Below the pieces are notes generated by a model. The model made no database searches. It had not been told where the DNA came from and worked only from the letters and a program-made list of their open reading frames with translations. Shown piece by piece: positions 16,914 to 25,248 of a stretch of DNA of 41,227 bases. The position numbers were made by a program, and so were the translations under genes. The stretch lies in contig NZ_CALIMW010000069.1 in the NCBI RefSeq assembly GCF_938045405.1, forward strand, positions 1-41,227, in the 5' to 3' direction. The DNA is from an uncultured Campylobacter sp. (GTDB lineage: Bacteria; Campylobacterota; Campylobacteria; Campylobacterales; Campylobacteraceae). Within the stretch, counting starts at the first letter, position 1. Each line of letters begins with the position of its first letter.

Positions 16914-17465
16914 CTAGGGCGCTTTCTACTCCGCGCGCAGATTTGATTTTAATTTAGCTCGTTCATTCCGCCGCGAAATTTTACCCTGCAGGACGTAATT
17001 TTTGGCCCCGTGGCGACGGATGATACCGGCTACGACTACGATGTTGCTTTTAAGCGCTATCATTCAAGCGAGGAGATGGTGGAATTTCTGCTTGCGCTTT
17101 ATGATAGCGACGCGTGCGTGGGTGCGGTGGATCGAAACAACTTCGAGTTTAGCTTACAAGCTGCGCGATTTGACTACGCGGGCAGATGGTAATTTTTACG
17201 CTTTTAGCGCGTCGCGATGAAACGGCAACTTCTAGACTGCGTATAGTCTTATAAAATTTAAGCTGATTTGATGTACATTTCGCGCCGAACGTGGCTTTGA
17301 AATTTAACGCGTGAGCTATGGATTTGACTTGCGATGCGAGCTCAAGCGCGCAATTTTCGGGCTCGACTTGCAAACTAGACGAAATTTTTGGCACGGTAAA
17401 AGTAAAATTTAACCGCACAATGCGTTAAAATTTAAAGAAATTCAGGGAATGAAAATAAGAAATCC
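16914..17465. other. Degenerate intergenic DNA after pepT, with a short coding-like remnant
   Basis: About 550 bases without an intact gene. The frame at 16980-17192 (a possible GTG start at 17010 gives 60 codons) has protein-like composition, with Asp/Tyr/Phe-rich text such as DYDVAFKRYHSSEEM, and ends in TAA. It lacks a clear ribosome site and I recognise no family. It may be the end of a decayed small gene. The following 250 bases show only AAATTT words. Confidence 0.4.
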
Positions 17466-18059
17466 GCCCTTGTACTAGGTACTATAGGGGTCGTGGGTAA
17501 GGAGCTGGTGCGCGGGCTTTGTGATGGCTCGGGTTATGATGAGGTAGAGGCATGGGCGCACCGCCAGACGGACTTTTACCGTTTTAAGTTTTGCATGCGG
17601 ATCATTGATTTTGATGGCATTTAGGATATCGCACCTTATAAATTTTTGATGAAATTTTTTGCGCGCTAGGTATGATGATGAAGAGATGGATTCGCATGAG
17701 GCGTTTTGCTCATGGATGTAGACTACATCTATGCGGCGGCAAAGTGGGGCAAGCAGTCAGTGGGCGCGCGGCGCTTCGCACTCGCATCATCTTCGAGTGC
17801 GAAAGAGAGCTCGCTAAGCTTTTATCTGCGCGCCAAAGAGCAGGTTGAGCGATGCGCGAGCGAGCTTGGTTTTGAGGACTTCCAGATCGCTCATCTGCCG
17901 CTAATCCTCGGTGAGAAACCTGATGCTCGCCTGCTAGAGCGGCTTGCGGCAGCGGTTTTTAAACTGCTGCCCGCCTGCGTGTTCGGCAAATTTAGACCGC
18001 TTAGCGGCGCAAGTATCGCCCGCGGCGTACAAATTTGCGAGCCGCGGGAATTTCTATAA
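17466..18059 (+). pseudogene. Decayed NAD(P)-binding oxidoreductase (HTATIP2/YbjT-like short-chain type)
   Basis: The frame at 17466 reads ALVLGTIGVVGKELVRGL, a damaged Rossmann GxxGxxG start, then DEVEAWAHRQTDF and MRIIDFDGI before a TAG at 17622. One frame over, FDEIFCALG continues near 17648, followed by further shifts. The frame at 17706-18059 then gives VDYIYAAAKWGKQS, LSFYLRAKEQVE and LILGEKPDARLLERLAAAVFK, the C-terminal half of the same family. At least one nonsense codon and two or three frameshifts separate the parts, so the gene is dead unless the assembly is badly wrong. Family assignment is from memory of the order of motifs. Confidence 0.72.
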
Positions 18060-18435
18060 ATCGCGAGTAAAATTTTAGTGCGAGAGCAGGATTAAATTTA
18101 AAACTAAAGTTTTAGGCAGTGTGGATAAAATTTTATAAATTGATCTGCTTAAATTAAATTTTAAATTTAATAGAATTTTATAGTAAAATTTCTCGCTTGA
18201 AATTTTAAGCGTGGAATCTTGCGTACTGCGTTGTTGCAAAATTTTTGTTATAAAACCCTATGCTAAAATTTTAGGACTAAATTTGCGGTGTATTTAGTTT
18301 AGCCGCGAATAAAGCCTCCTAGGGCTTCAAGCTCGCATGCGGTTATGGCAACTTCAAACCCCGAAACAATCGTAAGTTTTGCAAGTTTTATAAATCCGCG
18401 ATATTAAATCCTAAAAATTATGAGCTACTTAGGAG
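18060..18435. other. AT-rich intergenic region, no gene seen
   Basis: About 375 bases between the pseudogene and sapC. It holds many AAATTT/AAAATTTT words and a distant inverted repeat (GCCTCCTA near 18316 and TTAGGAGGC near 18429). No open frame or RNA gene is recognisable. Confidence 0.5.
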
Positions 18436-18458
18436 GCGAAAATGGTCTATTTTTTCGC
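18436..18458 (-). terminator. Hairpin at the end of the SapC-family gene
   Basis: On the coding (minus) strand GCGAAAA pairs with TTTTCGC around the stop codon (18436-18442 with 18452-18458). No good U-tract follows, so termination is uncertain. Confidence 0.25.
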
Positions 18459-19133
18459 TTCTTTCTGCGCGGTCGGCGGGTCAAGCTGCATGATCTTATC
18501 GCCTAGGCGCTGAAAATTTGCAAGGCTTTTTAAGTGAAAATACGCTAGCTCCAGATATCCGCGGCGCGCAAAATCCGCAAGTTTTTTATCGCTTAGTTTC
18601 AAAAGCTTTTCGCGATTTACGACCGAAAAGCCGTTTAGCAGAGACGATTCCTTGCCGCTAGAGTTGATGCCAAGCTCCTTGGCTTCTAAAATCCCCGCCT
18701 TTTGAAATTCCGCCGCCGCAACACGCGTGCGCATATCCAAATCGGCGTAATTTTTCATTACCTCTTTTAAATTTTCCAAAAACGGCGTCGGCTTGCCGTC
18801 TTTAAAAAGCGCCTCGCCATCGCCTTTGATCTGCTGTGCGTCCTCATCGAAGCAGATCGCAGTCTGCTCGCCGATCTGGGCTAAGAAAAACGGATAATTC
18901 TGCACCGAAGAAGGCACCGTTCCTTTATAATCCTTATCGATTAGAACGTTTTTGGTGCGCCCTAGCAGCGCCACCATTTTGGGCTCTTTTTCGATGGTAA
19001 ATACGATAACGAGGTTGTCTGCGCAAAACGGGATCTCCGGTGCGATCACCGGCACGAAAGGCGCGGTAGGGAATGCATCCGCGTGATACTGCAAATCCGC
19101 GTGTTTAACGCTATCTAATACGACTGGGGTCAT
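18447..19133 (-). CDS. SapC-family protein
   Basis: A 228-residue protein matching the SapC family first described next to the surface-layer genes of Campylobacter fetus: an N-terminal beta-rich part (VVLDSVKHADLQY, FVPVIAPEIPFCADN), then QNYPFFLAQIGEQTAICFDEDA and a helical C-terminal part ending in LDPPTAQKE. No signal peptide is seen. The family's biochemical role is not established. No surface-layer or type I secretion genes are nearby, so an S-layer function is not supported. GGATC precedes the ATG and a TATAAT box lies about 26 bases upstream. Confidence 0.82.
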   Translation of the reverse strand: MTPVVLDSVKHADLQYHADAFPTAPFVPVIAPEIPFCADNLVIVFTIEKEPKMVALLGRTKNVLIDKDYKGTVPSSVQNYPFFLAQIGEQTAICFDEDAQQIKGDGEALFKDGKPTPFLENLKEVMKNYADLDMRTRVAAAEFQKAGILEAKELGINSSGKESSLLNGFSVVNREKLLKLSDKKLADFARRGYLELAYFHLKSLANFQRLGDKIMQLDPPTAQKEAKK

Positions 19134-19158
19134 GTTGATCCTTTAAAAAATTTTAGCA

Positions 19159-19164
19159 ATTATA
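19159..19164 (-). promoter_or_regulatory. Candidate -10 box of the SapC-family gene
   Basis: The complementary strand reads TATAAT within TTATATAATTGC, about 26 bases before the ATG at 19133. Confidence 0.45.
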
Positions 19165-19252
19165 TAAAAAAGAATATTAAAATTCTAAAGATTTTTGAAA
19201 TTTCGGCTGTTTTTGCTTGCGTAAATTTATAGATTTGGAATTTTAAATTTGA

Positions 19253-19258
19253 TAGAAT
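19253..19258 (+). promoter_or_regulatory. Candidate -10 box of cysQ
   Basis: TAGAAT, 25 bases before the GTG start at 19283, in an AT-rich divergent space with sapC. Confidence 0.3.
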
Positions 19259-19282
19259 CACCGTTAAATTTAAGGAGCGAAA

Positions 19283-20056
19283 GTGGGCTTGGATGAGCTT
19301 TTGGCGCTTGCAATAGATGCCGCAAAAAAGGCAAACGCCGCGATAATGCAAAATTACGACAAATTCGACATTTTCATCAAAGCGGACAGATCGCCGCTTA
19401 CGAATGCGGATCTCGCGGCAAATGATGTAATAATGAGCACCCTGGAGCCTAGCGGCATCGCGATCTGCTCGGAAGAATGCGTGCTGGATAGCAAGCAGCG
19501 CATGAGCGAGGAGAGATTTTGGCTGGTAGATCCGCTGGACGGCACGAAGGAGTTCATCGCGCGCAACGGCGAGTTTTGCGTCTGCATCGCGCTTATCGAG
19601 CATGGGCGTCCGATTTTAGCGGTAATCGGCGTGCCTGTAAGCGGCGACGTATATAGCTCAAACGGCGGTGGAGCTTATAAAAACGGCGCGCTGCTCGCTC
19701 GCCCAAATAGCGCGCCGCAAATTTTCATGCAAGGGCACCATAGCAGATCTGCAAAATACGTGCAATTCGCGCAAAAATTTAAAATGCAGCTCGTGCGCAA
19801 AGGCTCTGCGATAAAATTTTGCATCTTAGCTGAGGGGGGCGCCAGCGCGTATGCGAGATTTAGCGATTGTTCGCTTTGGGACATCGCCGCTGGGGATTTT
19901 TTGCTGCATCAAAGCGGCGGAGTGGTGGTAGATCTAAAGACGATGGAGGCGCCTCTTTATAACGGAAAAAGCCTGATAAATAACCATTATTTAGCGGTCG
20001 GCGCGAATGCGATGAAAAATTTATCTGAAATGTTAGAATTCGCAAAGAACTTTTAA
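19283..20056 (+). CDS. cysQ: 3'(2'),5'-bisphosphate nucleotidase
   Basis: A 257-residue member of the inositol monophosphatase fold. The metal and catalytic motif WLVDPLDGTKEF and the second motif LWDIAAGDFLLHQSGG are intact, and SEECV upstream gives the paired acidic residues. CysQ hydrolyses 3'-phosphoadenosine 5'-phosphate (PAP) to AMP, clearing a by-product of sulfate assimilation and other PAP-releasing reactions. The start is GTG 19283 with AAGGAG. No sulfate-assimilation genes are adjacent. Confidence 0.9.
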   Translation: MGLDELLALAIDAAKKANAAIMQNYDKFDIFIKADRSPLTNADLAANDVIMSTLEPSGIAICSEECVLDSKQRMSEERFWLVDPLDGTKEFIARNGEFCVCIALIEHGRPILAVIGVPVSGDVYSSNGGGAYKNGALLARPNSAPQIFMQGHHSRSAKYVQFAQKFKMQLVRKGSAIKFCILAEGGASAYARFSDCSLWDIAAGDFLLHQSGGVVVDLKTMEAPLYNGKSLINNHYLAVGANAMKNLSEMLEFAKNF

Positions 20057-20078
20057 GTTAAATTTATAGTAAACGCTC

Positions 20079-20084
20079 TATAAT
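20079..20084 (+). promoter_or_regulatory. Candidate -10 box of the prepilin-like gene
   Basis: TATAAT in CTCTATAATATAAG, 36 bases before the ATG at 20120. A good match to the consensus. Confidence 0.5.
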
Positions 20085-20119
20085 ATAAGTCCAAAAATTT
20101 TTTATCAAAGGATAAAAAC

Positions 20120-20503
20120 ATGAAGGGTTTTACTATGATCGAATTAATTTTCGTGATCGTGATTTTAGGTGTTTTGGCGGCAATTGCCATTCCAAGACTA
20201 GCAGCTACACGCGATGATGCAGAGGTCGTTAGAGCATCTCAAAACATCGTTACATCTTTAAGCGATATAATAGGCTACTATACTTCACAAGGTCAGTATA
20301 GTTCAGATATTCCTAGCATGACAAATGTAGCAATTCCTATTAAAGCCAAAGGCTCCGTTTGTGCTACTTATAAATATAACAATGCATCGCAAATTACCTT
20401 AAAAAAAGGATACAATGGTTTGTGCGCTACAGTTTGGGATTCGGCAAATCTAAAAACTATAAGCAACCTTTATAGTTCAGATGCATTAGTAATTGTTCAG
20501 TAG
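20120..20503 (+). CDS. Type IV prepilin-like / type II secretion pseudopilin-like protein
   Basis: A 127-residue protein with a textbook prepilin N terminus. The leader is MKG, cleavage is predicted after Gly3, mature Phe1 and Glu5 are present (FTMIE), and a hydrophobic helix LIFVIVILGVLAAIAIP follows. The small globular domain has only two cysteines, Cys81 and Cys102, well placed for one disulfide. It should be processed by a PilD/CtsP-type peptidase and assembled into a pseudopilus or competence machine, but no other pilus gene is present here. It looks more AT-rich than its neighbours and has its own promoter and terminator. Confidence 0.9.
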   Translation: MKGFTMIELIFVIVILGVLAAIAIPRLAATRDDAEVVRASQNIVTSLSDIIGYYTSQGQYSSDIPSMTNVAIPIKAKGSVCATYKYNNASQITLKKGYNGLCATVWDSANLKTISNLYSSDALVIVQ

Positions 20504-20510
20504 CTTCTTT

Positions 20511-20538
20511 GGTGCAGGGACTATCTCTGCGCCTTTTT
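20511..20538 (+). terminator. Strong intrinsic terminator between the prepilin and DsbI-like genes
   Basis: GGTGCAGGGA (20511-20520) pairs along its whole length with TCTCTGCGCC (20524-20533), two pairs being G-T, with a 3-base loop CTA and a following TTTTT. It ends the prepilin transcript. The stop codon of the convergent gene (complement of CTA, 20521-20523) is exactly the loop. Confidence 0.75.
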
Positions 20539-21132
20539 ATTTATAAATCCAAGCAAAATTCCAATAACCCAAACAGCTCCGAAAAATATAAAAATTATAC
20601 TCCAAAATTGCGCCAGATCCACGCTTTTGCTTGCCGGAAACAGATACCAACCTCCACTATAAAGTGCCGTTAGTTTGGCTTGCAGTCCGTCTAGCGTTGT
20701 ATTGGTCGGCACCGCCGGTACATCGAATGCGCAGCTGTTAAACGGCTTAAAAATCGGCACCGCGCTTAGATCGAAATTTAAAAATTTCACCGCTCCGCCG
20801 CAGCCGCTTATCCCTCCCATTTCGCTGTCTTCGCGCAGTACGACGCGGATTTTGGCTAAATTTAACGACGAGGCAAATCCTAGCGCCGCGCCGTAAAACC
20901 ATACCGCATATCCGCAAACCGCGCCGTAAACGCTCTTGCCGCAAATAGCTAAAATCACCGCTCCTAGTGCTATGGCGCAAAGTGCGAATCTCACGTGAAT
21001 GCTAAAGCTTTCCGGATAGATAAAAAGGAATTTTTGCAAGAAAAAATATGAAAATGCTAGCCAAAAAAGCGCCCAAATAGCGCAAAAGGCGAGAAATCTT
21101 TTAGAGTATCTGTTTTGAAATTTTAAAATCAT
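20521..21132 (-). CDS. DsbB/DsbI-family membrane protein lacking the CxxC motif
   Basis: A 203-residue protein with four predicted membrane helices (about 12-33, 48-64, 68-90 and 176-197) and one long periplasmic loop, the DsbB/DsbI layout. In the family the first loop reads P-C-x-x-C-x-x-x-R. Here it is Pro40-Glu41-Ser-Phe-Ser44-Ile-His-Val-Arg48: the invariant Arg is kept but both cysteines are gone, and the codons are unambiguous. The second-loop cysteines, Cys111 (GISGCGG) and Cys134 (NSCAFDVPAVP), remain, as does the GGWYLFPASK segment typical of DsbI-like proteins. Quinone-linked disulfide generation in the usual way looks impossible. GGAAAGG precedes the ATG. The family call rests on aligned motifs from memory. 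Confidence 0.65.
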   Translation of the reverse strand: MILKFQNRYSKRFLAFCAIWALFWLAFSYFFLQKFLFIYPESFSIHVRFALCAIALGAVILAICGKSVYGAVCGYAVWFYGAALGFASSLNLAKIRVVLREDSEMGGISGCGGAVKFLNFDLSAVPIFKPFNSCAFDVPAVPTNTTLDGLQAKLTALYSGGWYLFPASKSVDLAQFWSIIFIFFGAVWVIGILLGFINKKAQR

Positions 21133-21156
21133 AAAAATCCTTTCCGTGCATAATTT

Positions 21157-21162
21157 TATAAT
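21157..21162 (+). promoter_or_regulatory. Candidate -10 box of the dctQ-dctM operon
   Basis: TATAAT 67 bases before the TTG start of dctQ, in the 96-base divergent space with the DsbI-like gene. Confidence 0.3.
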
Positions 21163-21228
21163 AAATTGCAGATATTTTTGCTAAAATCCCAGCTTTTATA
21201 GCAAAAATTTCAAGCAAAGGGTAAAATT

Positions 21229-21798
21229 TTGAAGGGTTTTTTACGCAAATTAGAAAGAGCTTTTGATGCGTTCGCAAATATTTTAGGCGTATTGAGTATC
21301 GTATTTTTGGCGCTTTTAGTTATAGTCGTTTTTTACAATGTTGTGGCGCGTTATCTTTTTCCTGCCGCAAATTCCGTCGCTATGCAAGAACTTACGTGGT
21401 GGCTATATTCGGCGATGTTTTTATTCGGTGTGACCTATGCGCTTAAAGAAAATGCCCACGTTCGCGTGGATATTTTTTACGAAAAATTTAGTCCCACTGC
21501 AAAAGCGCTCATAAATATCTTAGGCACGATATTTTTCATTTTGCCTTTCGTGGCGCTCGTGGCGTTTTTTTCGATCGATTATGTGAGCGAGGCTTATACG
21601 AGCCATGAGGCCAGTGCTAATCCCGGTGGTATGCAGCATCTTTGGATCATCAAGTCCGCAATCACGCTTAGCTATGCGTTTTTATTTATCTACGCATTTG
21701 GATTTTTGATTAAAAATATTAACGCCCTGCTTGATGTTAGGGAAAACAAAGGCTCGGAATTTCTTAGTGGGAATTCTTCGGGCGCACAGAGTGTGTGA
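21229..21798 (+). CDS. dctQ: TRAP transporter small membrane subunit
   Basis: A 189-residue protein with four membrane helices (about 17-38, 52-70, 90-115 and 138-162), the DctQ pattern, including the conserved MQELTWWLYSAMFLFGVTYAL block. It pairs with the large subunit DctM to import carboxylates using the sodium gradient and a periplasmic binding protein. The start is TTG 21229 with CAAAGGG upstream. The usual DctP binding-protein gene is not next to it. Confidence 0.9.
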   Translation: MKGFLRKLERAFDAFANILGVLSIVFLALLVIVVFYNVVARYLFPAANSVAMQELTWWLYSAMFLFGVTYALKENAHVRVDIFYEKFSPTAKALINILGTIFFILPFVALVAFFSIDYVSEAYTSHEASANPGGMQHLWIIKSAITLSYAFLFIYAFGFLIKNINALLDVRENKGSEFLSGNSSGAQSV

Positions 21799-21891
21799 GG
21801 GCAGAATGAGCTTAAATTTAAAATTCTATAAATTTTACGCTTTTCGCGCTTGGGCGGAATTTTGCCATGGCAAGATAAAAGGTGGCGAGCT

Positions 21892-23253
21892 ATGATAGGC
21901 ATAGTGATGTTTGCGGCAGCGCTTTTTATGCTGTTACTCGGTTTTCCCGTTGCGTTTACGTTCGGCGCCGTGGCTGTGATTTTTGGCTTTATCTACGGAC
22001 TTAGTGAGGCGTGGGATTACGCGCAGGGCTTTGAAATTTTAACCGAAGCTTTCGAGGATATGAGCAGGCAGTTTTTCTCACTGATGCCTAATAGAATTTA
22101 CTCGATTATGGAAAATCAGCTGCTAATTTCGGTGCCGCTTTTTATTTTGATGGGTATGATTTTGCAAAAGACTCGCCTTGCGGAGCGTTTATTAGAGTCG
22201 ATGGCATTTTTATTCGGCGGCGTACGAGGCGGCGTGGCGATCAGCACCGTTTTGGTGGGCGCATTACTTGCGGCTACGACGGGCATCGTGGGCGCGACTG
22301 TCATCGCTATGGGCGTCATCAGTCTACCCGTGATGATGAAATACGGCTACGATAAGCCGCTGGCTACCGGCACTATCGCTGCTGCGGGCACGCTTGGGCA
22401 GATTATTCCGCCTTCGATCGTGCTGATTATTTTAGGCGATATACTTTCGGTTTCTGTGGGTGATCTTTTCTCTGCAGCAGTTATTCCTGGGCTCGTGCTA
22501 GTGGGTTTTTACGTGATTTATATTGCGATTATTTCATATATTTGCAAAGATTATGCGCCGCCTGTTCCGCCGATAGAGGGGCTTAGCAAATCAAAGCAAA
22601 TTTTTATCGCGCTTAAAAACGTCGTGCCGGTGCTCGTGCTGATTTTGCTCGTCTTGGGATCTATTTTTGCGGGCATCGCTACGCCTACGGAGAGCTCGTC
22701 GGTAGGCTGCTTGGGTGCGATAGCGCTAGCTGTTTTATACCGCACGTTTTCGTTTAGACTGATCTATGACGCACTAAAAAATACCGCTAAAATTTCGGGC
22801 ATGGTTTTTATGATTTTGATGGGCGCCACGGCATTTTCGATGATTTTTTCTTACACGGGCGGAGATGAGGTCGTAAAAAATTTTATGGAGAATCTGCCCG
22901 GTCAAGCATGGGGATTTATCGCGCTTACGATGGTAGTTATCATAGTGCTTGGATTTTTTCTAGATTATGTCGAAATTTCATATATCATTTTACCGATACT
23001 TTTGCCGATAGTAGAGTCTTTACATATCAATCCCGTGTGGTTTGCGATCTTAATCGCTGTAAATTTACAAACGTCGTTTATGACGCCGCCGTTTGGATTT
23101 TCGATATTTTTCTTAAAGGGCGTGACGCCGCCGCAAATCCACACCACGGATATTTACAAGGGCGTGCTACCTTTTATTTTATTGCAAATTCTAGTGCTAT
23201 TAACGCTCGCAATCTTTCCGGGGGTTTTTGGTTTAAAAGCTTTTTTAGGCTAG
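21892..23253 (+). CDS. dctM: TRAP transporter large membrane subunit
   Basis: About 453 residues with some 12 membrane helices. DctM blocks are visible: LFILMGMILQKTRLAERLLE, ATTGIVGATVIAMGVISLPVM, AAGTLGQIIPPSIVLII and NLQTSFMTPPFGFSIFFLKG. It is the sodium-coupled translocation subunit partnering DctQ. I chose ATG 21892, which has AAAGGTGG upstream and starts directly at the first hydrophobic segment, over the in-frame ATG at 21850. Ninety-three bases separate it from dctQ. The substrate is unknown; a C4-dicarboxylate is likely from pycB and pckA following. Confidence 0.92.
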   Translation: MIGIVMFAAALFMLLLGFPVAFTFGAVAVIFGFIYGLSEAWDYAQGFEILTEAFEDMSRQFFSLMPNRIYSIMENQLLISVPLFILMGMILQKTRLAERLLESMAFLFGGVRGGVAISTVLVGALLAATTGIVGATVIAMGVISLPVMMKYGYDKPLATGTIAAAGTLGQIIPPSIVLIILGDILSVSVGDLFSAAVIPGLVLVGFYVIYIAIISYICKDYAPPVPPIEGLSKSKQIFIALKNVVPVLVLILLVLGSIFAGIATPTESSSVGCLGAIALAVLYRTFSFRLIYDALKNTAKISGMVFMILMGATAFSMIFSYTGGDEVVKNFMENLPGQAWGFIALTMVVIIVLGFFLDYVEISYIILPILLPIVESLHINPVWFAILIAVNLQTSFMTPPFGFSIFFLKGVTPPQIHTTDIYKGVLPFILLQILVLLTLAIFPGVFGLKAFLG

Positions 23254-23294
23254 AAATATTAAAATTCACGCTAAATTTAACCTAGGAGCTAAAA

Positions 23295-25118
23295 ATGGCT
23301 AAAAAGCTTATCGACGTTATGGATACGACCTTTCGCGACGGATTTCAGTCAGTTTTCGGCGCGCGCGTGGCGATGGCGGACTTTTTGCCTGCCGTTAGCG
23401 CGGCCAAAGACGCGGGCATCACGCACTTTGAGTTCGGCGGCGGCGCGCGGTTTCAGAGCCTGTATTTTTACCTAAACGAAGACGCCTTTGAGATGATGGA
23501 TAAATTTAGAAGCATCGTGGGGCCTGAGGCGAACCTGCAAACCCTTAGCCGCGGCGTCAATACCGTCACGCTCGATACCGGCAGCCGCGAGATCATCGAT
23601 CTGCACGCCAAGCTTTTTGCTAAGCACGGCACGACGACGATTAGAAATTTCGACGCGCTAAACGACGTGGAAAATTTAAAATTTAGCGGCGAGTGCATAC
23701 ATCGCCACGGACTCAAACACGAAGTCGTAGTCACGATGATGGATCTACCGCCCGGATGTAGCGGTGCACACGACGCAGCGTTTTATGAGAGAATTTTGCG
23801 TCAAATTTTAGACGCGCAGATTCCGTTCGACAGCGTCTGCTTCAAAGACGCAAGCGGTACCAGCAGCCCGCAGAAGGTCTATGAGACGATCAAGCGCGCG
23901 CGTAAAATTTTAGGCGACGGTGTGCATATCCGTCTGCACACTCACGAGACGGCGGGCGTTAGCGTCGCATGCTATCAGGCTGCGCTCGTTGCGGGCGTAG
24001 ACGGCATCGACCTTGCCGCGCATCCCGTAAGCGGCGGCACGAGCCAGCCGGACATCCTTACGCTGCTGCACGCGACGAAGGGGCAAAATTTCGATCTGGG
24101 GCTGGATGCAGAGAAAATTTTAAAATACGAAGAGGTTTTGGGCGAGTGCTTGAAGGATTATTTTATGCCGCCCGAGGCCACGCAGGTAAGCCCGCTCATT
24201 CCGTTTTCGCCGATGCCGGGAGGCGCGCTTACCGCAAACACTCAGATGATGCGCGATAATAAAATTTTAGATAAATTCCCCGCCGTCATCAAGGCTATGC
24301 GCGAGGTCGTCGAAAAGGGCGGTTTCGGCACGAGCGTAACGCCGGTTAGCCAGTTTTATTTCCAGCAGGCGTTTAACAACGTAATGTTCGGCCCGTGGAA
24401 AAAGATCGCCGAGGGCTACGGCAAGATGGTGTTAGGTTATTTCGGCAAAACGCCCGTTAAACCCGACGAAGGCGTGATTAAGATGGCGGCGGAGCAGCTA
24501 GGACTACAGCCTACGACCAAACACGCCGTAGATATCGCCGATGCCGACGAGAGTAAGAGCGTCGCGTATGCGCAGAAGATTCTACGCGAACAAGGCATCG
24601 AGCCTAGCGAGGAGAACGTATTTATCGCGCTTGCGTGCAAAGAAAAGGGTATCGCGTTTTTAAAAGGCGAGGGCAAGGTGATGATCCGCAAAAAAGAGGA
24701 CGTAGCACCTGCCGCAAGTCATCAAAGCGGTATTTCTAAAAACGGCAAATTTGACGTTAAGATTAACGGCAAAATTTACAACGTAGAATTTGCCGGACAA
24801 AACGTGCTCGTAAACGGCGATCGATACGACATCAGCTTCGATACCTCAGCGCCCGCAAAGCCGCAAGTGCAAGCCACTCTCGAAAACAAGGCAAGCGGTA
24901 CGGACGACAACGAAGTAAAAGCGACGCTTCCTAGCAACGTATTTAAAATTTTAGTCAAGCAAGACGATATCGTCGAGGCGGGGCAGACGATAATCGTACT
25001 TGAAGCGATGAAGATGGAGATAAATATCGAAAGCCCGCGCAAAGGTATAATCGATAAAATTTTAGTCGCCCAGGGCGATACGGTCGATGCCGATCAAGTG
25101 CTCGCGATTTTAAGATAA
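23295..25118 (+). CDS. pycB: Pyruvate carboxylase subunit B (biotin carboxyltransferase; OadA-like)
   Basis: A 607-residue protein. The N-terminal carboxyltransferase barrel has the DTTFRDGFQS motif and the metal/lysine segments CFKDASGTSSPQ and RLHTHETAG. The C-terminal biotinyl domain has EAMKMEI, with biotin on Lys573. It matches both oxaloacetate decarboxylase alpha and pyruvate carboxylase subunit B. No decarboxylase beta or gamma gene is adjacent, and pckA follows as in C. jejuni (from memory), so PycB is preferred: carboxyl transfer from biotin to pyruvate, giving oxaloacetate. The biotin carboxylase partner PycA is not in the window. TAGGAG precedes the ATG. Confidence 0.9.
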   Translation: MAKKLIDVMDTTFRDGFQSVFGARVAMADFLPAVSAAKDAGITHFEFGGGARFQSLYFYLNEDAFEMMDKFRSIVGPEANLQTLSRGVNTVTLDTGSREIIDLHAKLFAKHGTTTIRNFDALNDVENLKFSGECIHRHGLKHEVVVTMMDLPPGCSGAHDAAFYERILRQILDAQIPFDSVCFKDASGTSSPQKVYETIKRARKILGDGVHIRLHTHETAGVSVACYQAALVAGVDGIDLAAHPVSGGTSQPDILTLLHATKGQNFDLGLDAEKILKYEEVLGECLKDYFMPPEATQVSPLIPFSPMPGGALTANTQMMRDNKILDKFPAVIKAMREVVEKGGFGTSVTPVSQFYFQQAFNNVMFGPWKKIAEGYGKMVLGYFGKTPVKPDEGVIKMAAEQLGLQPTTKHAVDIADADESKSVAYAQKILREQGIEPSEENVFIALACKEKGIAFLKGEGKVMIRKKEDVAPAASHQSGISKNGKFDVKINGKIYNVEFAGQNVLVNGDRYDISFDTSAPAKPQVQATLENKASGTDDNEVKATLPSNVFKILVKQDDIVEAGQTIIVLEAMKMEINIESPRKGIIDKILVAQGDTVDADQVLAILR

Positions 25119-25123
25119 GCTCT

Positions 25124-25152
25124 AAATTTAGGCGGCGCTCCCGCCTAAATTT
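25124..25152 (+). terminator. Terminator-like hairpin after pycB
   Basis: A perfect 12-base inverted repeat: AAATTTAGGCGG (25124-25135) with CCGCCTAAATTT (25141-25152), loop of five. It lies six bases past the pycB stop, so pckA probably has its own promoter. Confidence 0.6.
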
Positions 25153-25200
25153 CATGGCGATCATCCTCGGCGCTTAAGCGAGCTCACCTAAATTTTAAGC

Positions 25201-25206
25201 TATAAT
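25201..25206 (+). promoter_or_regulatory. Candidate -10 box of pckA
   Basis: TATAAT 43 bases before the pckA ATG, preceded by an AT-rich stretch. Confidence 0.5.
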
Positions 25207-25248
25207 AGCGCAATCTTTTATCAAAATTTAATTTAAAAAGGACGCAAA

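Noticed and set aside
17149..17418. Minus-strand open frame of 89 codons in the decayed region
   Set aside because: No ribosome site, no recognisable family and composition like the surrounding non-coding DNA.
23295..25118. Assignment as the alpha subunit of a sodium-pumping oxaloacetate decarboxylase
   Set aside because: No beta or gamma membrane subunit gene is adjacent and pckA follows, so pyruvate carboxylase subunit B is the better call, though the proteins are hard to tell apart.
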